Origin: Bradyrhizobium sp. Arg816
GTDB taxonomy: Bacteria > Pseudomonadota > Alphaproteobacteria > Rhizobiales > Xanthobacteraceae
NCBI RefSeq assembly: GCF_029989365.1
Contig: NZ_JAPRAQ010000016.1
Span: forward strand, 107,511 to 171,510
Direction of reading: 5' to 3'
DNA length: 64,000 nt
Shown here: positions 59,134 to 64,000 of the stretch, piece by piece
How the letters are laid out: every line of letters starts with the position of its first letter
Numbering within the stretch: position 1 is the first letter of the stretch
Translations under genes and position numbers: made by a program
Notes under the pieces: model-generated
The model's database searches: none
Seen by the model: only the letters and a program-made list of their open reading frames with translations
What the model was told of the DNA's origin: nothing

Positions 59134-61389
59134 ATGCTTTCTTGTCGCGAACAGCGTGAGCGCGAATATTCTGCCGACGATCTTATCCCTACCGAAATGC
59201 GTTTGCGCGTTTCGTTACCCGACGACGATGTCTATTCACTAATCGAGTTTCTGGCCGCAGAAGCTTTCTGGCGCCGCGTTTCCGTCGATCAAATCGGTTG
59301 GGACATCAGGCGCGTCGGCAAGGGCAACGAATGCGACTTTGCCAACCTGGAGATCGCCCTGTGCCTGTTTGATGATCCGGATTACGAATACCGCCGCCTC
59401 AAGGAAGCGGTCTACAAGATCGATCCCGAAACCCAACCGGCACTGCGACAGACGGCAGAACTGGAACGCGCCTCGTACATCGAACGACGATTAGCCTCGT
59501 ACGACCGCGAACGGCAGCCGACCGACCTCTTGTTGATCGATCTTATGGACGAGGCCCGGCATAAAGACTGGACCCCCTCCGATCAGACCGCGGGCGAACT
59601 CGAACGGTTGACTTCGATCGCCGATGCAGCGCGCGACAGACTGCACGCCGAATGGATCGCCAAAGACGAGGCAGAATCGGACGCTCGATATCAGCAGTGG
59701 CTTACCGAGAAGGCACAAGCTGAAACAGAGCGTGAGGCTATCGACAAAAAGTTGAGCGCCGCCGACGCCTGGCCGATGGATACCGACGAAGAAATCGAAC
59801 GATATCGCGCGCTTGAAAGCGAGTGCGATGCCGAAATGACCGCGTGGGCTGAGAAGCAGGGCAAACGCTTCTGGCCAGAAATCTACGACCCGGCGACAGT
59901 CGCAGCACGTGACAAATGGCACGATAGCCAAATGGAAAAGCTGAAGAAGAAACCATTGCTCGCGATCACCGAGGAGGATCTGTCCAGGTTAAGAATTCGC
60001 GATCGTTTGCATGTCGAGCTTGAGATCATGGCGGCGCGACGTGCCCCCGCCGTCGCGCGACTCCCCCTCCCCGAGCACCCGAACCTGACCGCACAGCAAG
60101 CCGTTGCGCTTGAAGACTTCTACGCCTGCCTGCCGGCCGGCGCATTCATCTTCACGCCCACGCGCGAAATGTGGCCCTCTACCAGCGTGAATTCGCGAAT
60201 TGGGCTCGTCCACGTTCCGATGCGCGAAAAGCCTATACAAGCCTCCGCCTGGCTTTCGATGCATCGCGCGGTCGAGCAGATGACTTGGGCGCCCGGCCGG
60301 CCGATGGTCATCTCAGACAAGCTGATTGCAGACGGAGGGTGGATCGACCGTGCGGGCTGCAGCGTATTTAACCTGTACCGCTCGCCCGTAATCAAGGCCG
60401 CTCCGGGGGACGCTTCGCTCTGGACCGAGCACATCGAGCGAATTTTTGAGGCCGACGCAGCGCACATCACCCGGTGGCTTGCTCATCGAGTGCAGCGCCC
60501 CGAACAGAAGATCAACCACGCGCTCGTCCTTGGAGGTCCGCAAGGTATCGGCAAGGATACGATGCTCGAACCGGTGAAACAGGCGATCGGGCCATGGAAC
60601 TTCACCGAGGTTTCGCCTGTGCAAATGCTCGGGAGGTTCAACGGATTCGTAAAGTCTGTGATCCTGCGCATCAGCGAAGCTCGCGATCTCGGCGACGTCG
60701 ATCGGTACGGCTTCTACGAGCACATGAAAACGCTCACTGCAGCACCGCCGGACGTCCTTCGTGTCGACGAGAAGCATCTGCGGGAGCACGCGGTGCTAAA
60801 CGTTTGCGGCGTGATCATCACGACGAATAATAAAGACTCGATGCATTTGCCGGCCGACGACAGGCGTCACTTCGTTGCCTGGTCCGCCCGCACTAAGGAC
60901 GACTTTGGACCAGACTACTGGAACAAGCTCTACGCCTGGTTCAGCCATGGCGGCGCGGAGATCGTGGCTCACCACCTCGCAACGCTCGACCTTGCCGATT
61001 TCGATGCGAAGGCCCCTCCGCCCAAGACGCGAGCCTTTTGGGAGATGGTGGACAGTTCCCGCGCCCCGGAAGATGCGGAGATGGCTGACGCGCTAGACGC
61101 GCTCCGGAGACCCGACGCGGTGACCTTGGCAAACGTTCTCGTGAGAGCCGCACCGAGCTTTGCCGAATGGCTTCAAGACCGCCGCAATCGTCGTAAGATC
61201 CCACACCGCTTCGAGGAATGCGGCTATGTCGCGGTTCGCAATCCGTCGGCCGCCGACGGCTATTGGGTGGTCAACGGCAAAAGGGCACCCGTTTATGCCA
61301 AACGGGAATTGTCGGCTAGAGATCAACTGTCGGCTGCGGAAAAGCTGTCGTCGAGCGGCTTGCCAGTGCCGCCGCTGCCAAGCCGGTAG
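59134..61389 (+). CDS. Replication protein with DUF5906 / SF3-helicase-like ATPase domain
   Basis: 751 aa. The C-terminal ATPase has Walker A LVLGGPQGIGKDTMLEPV (~466-473), acidic Walker-B-like region SVILRISEARDLGDV (~510), and a sensor/arginine region IITTNNKDSMHLPADDRRHFVAWSA (~570-595). This matches the DUF5906 helicase part of phage and plasmid primase-polymerases. The N-terminal ~300 residues are charged coiled coil, and I see no Toprim, AEP or zinc-finger motif there. Probably loads on or unwinds the element's origin. Confidence 0.8.
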   Translation: MLSCREQREREYSADDLIPTEMRLRVSLPDDDVYSLIEFLAAEAFWRRVSVDQIGWDIRRVGKGNECDFANLEIALCLFDDPDYEYRRLKEAVYKIDPETQPALRQTAELERASYIERRLASYDRERQPTDLLLIDLMDEARHKDWTPSDQTAGELERLTSIADAARDRLHAEWIAKDEAESDARYQQWLTEKAQAETEREAIDKKLSAADAWPMDTDEEIERYRALESECDAEMTAWAEKQGKRFWPEIYDPATVAARDKWHDSQMEKLKKKPLLAITEEDLSRLRIRDRLHVELEIMAARRAPAVARLPLPEHPNLTAQQAVALEDFYACLPAGAFIFTPTREMWPSTSVNSRIGLVHVPMREKPIQASAWLSMHRAVEQMTWAPGRPMVISDKLIADGGWIDRAGCSVFNLYRSPVIKAAPGDASLWTEHIERIFEADAAHITRWLAHRVQRPEQKINHALVLGGPQGIGKDTMLEPVKQAIGPWNFTEVSPVQMLGRFNGFVKSVILRISEARDLGDVDRYGFYEHMKTLTAAPPDVLRVDEKHLREHAVLNVCGVIITTNNKDSMHLPADDRRHFVAWSARTKDDFGPDYWNKLYAWFSHGGAEIVAHHLATLDLADFDAKAPPPKTRAFWEMVDSSRAPEDAEMADALDALRRPDAVTLANVLVRAAPSFAEWLQDRRNRRKIPHRFEECGYVAVRNPSAADGYWVVNGKRAPVYAKRELSARDQLSAAEKLSSSGLPVPPLPSR

Positions 61390-61553
61390 GTGGAATCGGT
61401 GGAGTCGGTGATCCGCCATTGCACTCCTTTTCCCATGTCAAACTACTCTGCTTTAGTAGGTCTAGTTCAAATTGAAGTGGAATGACGAAATGGCGTTGGT
61501 GGGCAAAGCTATAAACGATAATGGCGGATCACCGACTCCACCGATTCCACCTA
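61387..61553. repeat. Perfect 34-bp inverted repeat around a 99-bp loop
   Basis: Bases 61387-61420 are exactly complementary to 61520-61553. Each arm contains three spaced GGTGG-type 9-mers (GGTGGAATC, GGTGGAGTC, GGTGATCC). The left arm begins at the stop codon of the ATPase gene, the right arm lies within the next gene's coding start. No target-site duplication is seen. Confidence 0.9.
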
Positions 61554-62269
61554 TTGGCCCCACCTCAAAACTTGTGTGCGAGCCCACTGGAAAATTTCTA
61601 ACGTCGCTTCACGGAGATCGGCCGAGCATGGCGCTCCAGTTCTACGGACTAGCGCCCCATTCTCGTTCACGACTGAATCTGTTCCACAATTTGCCATTTA
61701 CCGATCTTTCGGTAGGCAGGGGTAAACTTCAGGGTATCGAAAGCAGCACGTTTAAAATGTCCGCAGATCCTCGACCGATAACCGCCCCTCTTCCGTTGAG
61801 TAACGGAAAAGTACGCCTCCTAACGCTGGGCGATCTCGACGGCCGTACACTTGCGGCCAAAGCTGCACGTGCGCTCATCGCCGACCTGGAGAATGACCTG
61901 GGCAGCTCCGATTGCCTCTCTGCCGGCCAGCGGGCCCTCGTGATGCGCGCCGCGGTCACGGGTGCCATGGTCGAGCATCTGGAAGCGACTTGGCTATCGG
62001 GTGGCGACTACGACGTGATGGCGTATACGGCGCTGACCAAGCTACAGCTCCGGCTGTTGACCGCCCTTGGTCTGGAACGCCGGGCCCGAGAAATCGACAT
62101 GAAGCCAACCGTGATCACGATCAACCGCACCATTGTCGATCCGAAAGCGCCAGGCGAGGAACGGCCGGAGTCGGATGAGCAGGCTATCGTTCGTCGGATC
62201 GTCGATGCGGAGGTAATAGCGACACCGCCCCCCTGCCCTGTGGGATTACCGAGCAGGCCGAGGCCTTAA
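61490..62269 (+). CDS. Hypothetical protein downstream of the replication ATPase
   Basis: 259 aa from ATG 61490 (TTG 61472 and ATG 61757 are other in-frame starts). Low-complexity PTPPIPPIGP near the start comes from the inverted-repeat arm. The conserved-looking part begins at ~residue 110: LLTLGDLDGRTLAAKAARALIADLENDLGSSDCLSAGQRALVMRAA (core DLDGRTLAAKAARAL) and QLRLLTALGLERRARE. This pattern resembles small accessory proteins found next to phage terminase or primase genes, unassigned. Confidence 0.6.
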   Translation: MALVGKAINDNGGSPTPPIPPIGPTSKLVCEPTGKFLTSLHGDRPSMALQFYGLAPHSRSRLNLFHNLPFTDLSVGRGKLQGIESSTFKMSADPRPITAPLPLSNGKVRLLTLGDLDGRTLAAKAARALIADLENDLGSSDCLSAGQRALVMRAAVTGAMVEHLEATWLSGGDYDVMAYTALTKLQLRLLTALGLERRAREIDMKPTVITINRTIVDPKAPGEERPESDEQAIVRRIVDAEVIATPPPCPVGLPSRPRP

Positions 62270-62607
62270 GCCTACTAGCACGCTGTCCTGCCGCGCCCCG
62301 TGTTGCATTCGCGGGCGCTCTTCGCTCTGGTCGACCGGCGAGTGAGCGATAAAAGCGATGACCATGGAGCTTGTGAAGTAGTTCACAGATCGGAACAGCA
62401 AAGCGCACTACCGTGAACGAGAGCGCGGGGCATCGTCATTTCGGGGACTTTTTGTTTCTGTTATCTGAATCCGTCAGAAATTAGATGGCCGGGGCCGCCG
62501 GGTATGCCGGCTTCGAGAGCGAAGATACTCCGCTCAATGTTGCCTCGGGGTCGCTTCACCCTTGTAAGCAAAAATGGAATGGTTGGTGTCCCCAGAGGAA
62601 GACGACG
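62270..62607. other. Gene-free stretch
   Basis: No supported gene, tRNA or strong hairpin. Lower-GC pockets near 62440-62480 may hold a promoter, but no -35/-10 pair is convincing. Confidence 0.5.
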
Positions 62608-62814
62608 ATGATCGACGACCATTTGGCGCGTGCACATCGCAAAAATATTCAACGCTATCGCCTCATATTGCAAACCAATCTGACGGAGTCCGAGCGCCAG
62701 TTTGTCGAGCGGCGCGTAGGCGAGGAGCAATCCAAGCTGGAGATGCTCGTCCGGTCGCTCTCAAGCAAAGTGCACCACGACCAATCGACGGGCCGAGAAA
62801 ACCTCCTTGACTAG
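62608..62814 (+). CDS. Small helical hypothetical protein
   Basis: 68 aa from MIDDHLARAHRKNIQRYRLILQTNLTESERQFVERRVGEEQSKLEML (core: LTESERQFVERRVGEEQSKL). Helical, resembling short rhizobial proteins of unknown role. GAGGAAGA upstream of the ATG fits a ribosome site. Confidence 0.6.
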   Translation: MIDDHLARAHRKNIQRYRLILQTNLTESERQFVERRVGEEQSKLEMLVRSLSSKVHHDQSTGRENLLD

Positions 62815-62914
62815 GTCACTGGAAGCGGTCCCACGGAAGACATAGGCCCGCCGGCTAGCTCCGCGGTCGCATCAATTTGCGCGGCGATTTCATTTTCTTG
62901 AGAGGAAAGCATTC

Positions 62915-63127
62915 ATGGCAAAGGAAAACTGCTTGATCGTTCATGCCGCTGGAAGACAGCTAGATTTGCTGCGCGGAGAGGCTTCCCGCATTGCAAAACA
63001 AAATACTGTCGACTGGTGGAGCGATCGCGCAGAGACCGGCACCCGCTTTTGCTTTGCAGATGCGAAGTCGAAAGAAGCTTTTGCGATCACCTGCGACAAC
63101 TTCGGCATATCTTGGCGGGACGGCTAG
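62915..63127 (+). CDS. 70-aa hypothetical protein (paralogue of 48262)
   Basis: 70 aa: AKENCLIVHAAGRQLDLLRG ... TVDWWSDRAETGTRFCFADAK. GAGAGGAAAG precedes the ATG. About 73 percent identical to the 48262 protein by direct count, so a recent duplication or two independent imports. Function unknown. Confidence 0.72.
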   Translation: MAKENCLIVHAAGRQLDLLRGEASRIAKQNTVDWWSDRAETGTRFCFADAKSKEAFAITCDNFGISWRDG

Positions 63128-63179
63128 CGAAAAAGAAAACCCTCCGATCTTGCGGACCGGCGGGCCACCTTGTAGCGGC

Positions 63180-63404
63180 CTAGCCGGCTAATCCTGCGAC
63201 ATAGGATTCGGGCAAGCCCATCTTTTTAGATACGGCCTGCAACTCAGCCATACTGGCCGTACCTTCAGGGACTGACGGCAGGTTGAGACAAAGCGCGAGC
63301 TCGCACGTGTCCTCCGCAAACTGTGCCAGCACAAGCTCCGGTTGGTACGCCGCGACGCTGGGTTCCGAATCGCGCGTGCCGATCCTGAGTGCAAGACGCT
63401 CCAC
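63180..63404 (-). CDS. Possible hypothetical protein
   Basis: 74 aa from a GTG: VERLALRIGTRDSEPSVAAYQ then AELQAVSKKMGLPESYVAGLAG. The frame is open further upstream, so the start is unsure and this could be the tail of a longer or broken gene. Not recognised. Confidence 0.35.
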   Translation of the reverse strand: MERLALRIGTRDSEPSVAAYQPELVLAQFAEDTCELALCLNLPSVPEGTASMAELQAVSKKMGLPESYVAGLAG

Positions 63405-63549
63405 ATAGGCCTGCCTGACGTTGGATAGTCGAACCCCTTCGTTTCTGGGGCCTCGCGATCCGTAATCAGGCCACAGAAAACGACGTTCACTCGGTCTGCC
63501 AGGCTGACTATCTAGCGTGAAGAACCGGGTGGCCCAAAGATGTACCCAC

Positions 63550-63618
63550 TTATAGTTTGATCGCCGCCTGACGAAACACCTTAAGATTGTGTTGGATGCA
63601 GTAGAGGAGGACTTCCGA
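63550..63618 (-). pseudogene. Possible C-terminal transposase remnant
   Basis: The reverse strand reads EVLLYCIQHNLKVFRQAAIKL then stop. It looks like the last residues of an IS transposase by eye; there is no upstream continuation, because the plus-strand gene at 63618 begins there. Low confidence without a search. Confidence 0.3.
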
Positions 63619-64000
63619 TGCGCAGGCAGCCTGTTCCACTTACTCCGGGTGACCTAGTCAATCGTCAACTTGGCACCGACGACAACCTGATAGGCACCCC
63701 TGACGCACCGACACTATTCGGTGATGCTGGTGGCAGCATGCTTGACTTTTCGAAGGGAGGGAACGACACCTTCGATGAAATCGGACTTTCCAATTACACA
63801 TTTTATGGCGACGTGGTTGGCAGCATTTTCGATTTTGCGCAGGGCGGCGATGACACATTCAACGGACTCCCAATGGCTGGTGTCACTGCCTACGGGGACG
63901 CTGGCGCGGACATGTCGGACCACAGTAAGGGCGGCAACGACACCTTCTTGAGTGGAACTGGCAGACAGCAAATCAATACGTTCTTCGGCGATGCCGGCGG
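63618..64000 (+). CDS. RTX-like repeat protein, C-terminus cut by window edge
   Basis: 127 codons visible, open at the right edge. ATG 63618 follows AGAGGAGG at 7 bases, an ideal ribosome site. After ~30 residues the protein repeats a 29-residue unit: GGNDTF at residues 47, 76 (GGDDTF) and 105, and GD(A/V) near 35, 64, 93 and 124. GGNDT repeats bind calcium in type I-secreted RTX proteins. No signal peptide, as expected for type I secretion. Confidence 0.78.
   Translation, partial: MRRQPVPLTPGDLVNRQLGTDDNLIGTPDAPTLFGDAGGSMLDFSKGGNDTFDEIGLSNYTFYGDVVGSIFDFAQGGDDTFNGLPMAGVTAYGDAGADMSDHSKGGNDTFLSGTGRQQINTFFGDAG

Noticed and set aside
61387..61553. MITE or IS ends for the 34-bp inverted repeat
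   Set aside because: No target-site duplication flanks it (CCGG left, TTGG right) and the arms overlap coding sequence on both sides; kept as an origin-like structure instead.
50000..64000. Second copy of the tRNA fragment (attR) inside the window
   Set aside because: I read the right part on both strands and found no match to the T-arm/acceptor sequence.
1..64000. CRISPR array
   Set aside because: No series of regularly spaced identical repeats; tandem repeats found are limited to two units or are protein-coding.

Overview
The window is high-GC chromosomal DNA that reads as a Bradyrhizobium-type alphaproteobacterium (order Hyphomicrobiales). The genus is inferred from protein character: GcrA, an Omp2b-type porin, the glnB-glnA pair, and families of palindromic intergenic repeats of the kind common in that genus. 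No 16S gene or other species-level marker is present.

Core left part (1-23.3 kb). It opens inside trigger factor (tig) and tRNA-Leu(UAG). A Tat-exported multicopper-oxidase-fold protein that has lost most copper ligands follows, then the NAD(P)HX repair enzyme and the nitrogen pair glnB-glnA behind a sigma-54 type promoter. Next come a periplasmic asparaginase, a slipin/NfeD membrane pair, a tautomerase, a GlxA-type regulator, a glutamine amidotransferase-fold hydrolase, an AI-2E permease, a GGDEF cyclase, rplM-rpsI, an acyl-CoA thioesterase-like protein, an ECHDC3-like crotonase, a CoA-binding protein, O-acetylhomoserine sulfhydrylase and heme A synthase.

Polysaccharide block (23.3-32.6 kb). 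A deacetylase-fold protein, a CelD/BcsL-type acyltransferase, a Wzz/ExoP-like co-polymerase, a GT4 glycosyltransferase, an undecaprenyl-phosphate sugar transferase and an O-antigen ligase/polymerase-like protein together look like exopolysaccharide initiation, elongation and export. Two members appear catalytically degenerate.

Metabolic/regulatory block (32.6-48.2 kb). It holds a MarR/FAD-monooxygenase divergent pair, a saccharopine-dehydrogenase-like reductase, DUF169, YdcF, an acetamidase/formamidase, GcrA, a large porin, a second MarR with an alpha/beta hydrolase, an SDR, a DapA/NAL-family aldolase, an HSL-type esterase and a divergent TetR. Several intergenic inverted repeats are good operator candidates.

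Accessory region (48.2-64 kb). After a gene-poor, decayed stretch there is a 3' tRNA fragment (attachment-site scar). It is followed by a tyrosine integrase, an AlpA-like protein, a short phage-tail-derived operon (tape-measure C-terminus and tail fibre), a divergent XRE switch with shared palindromic operators, a gene with an apparently leaderless promoter, and a large DUF5906/SF3-like replication ATPase followed by a perfect 34-bp inverted repeat. No capsid, portal or terminase gene is visible, so the element resembles a phage satellite or defective prophage. Two homologous 70-aa proteins lie on either side of it. At the right edge starts a truncated secreted-type protein with 29-residue GGNDTF repeats.
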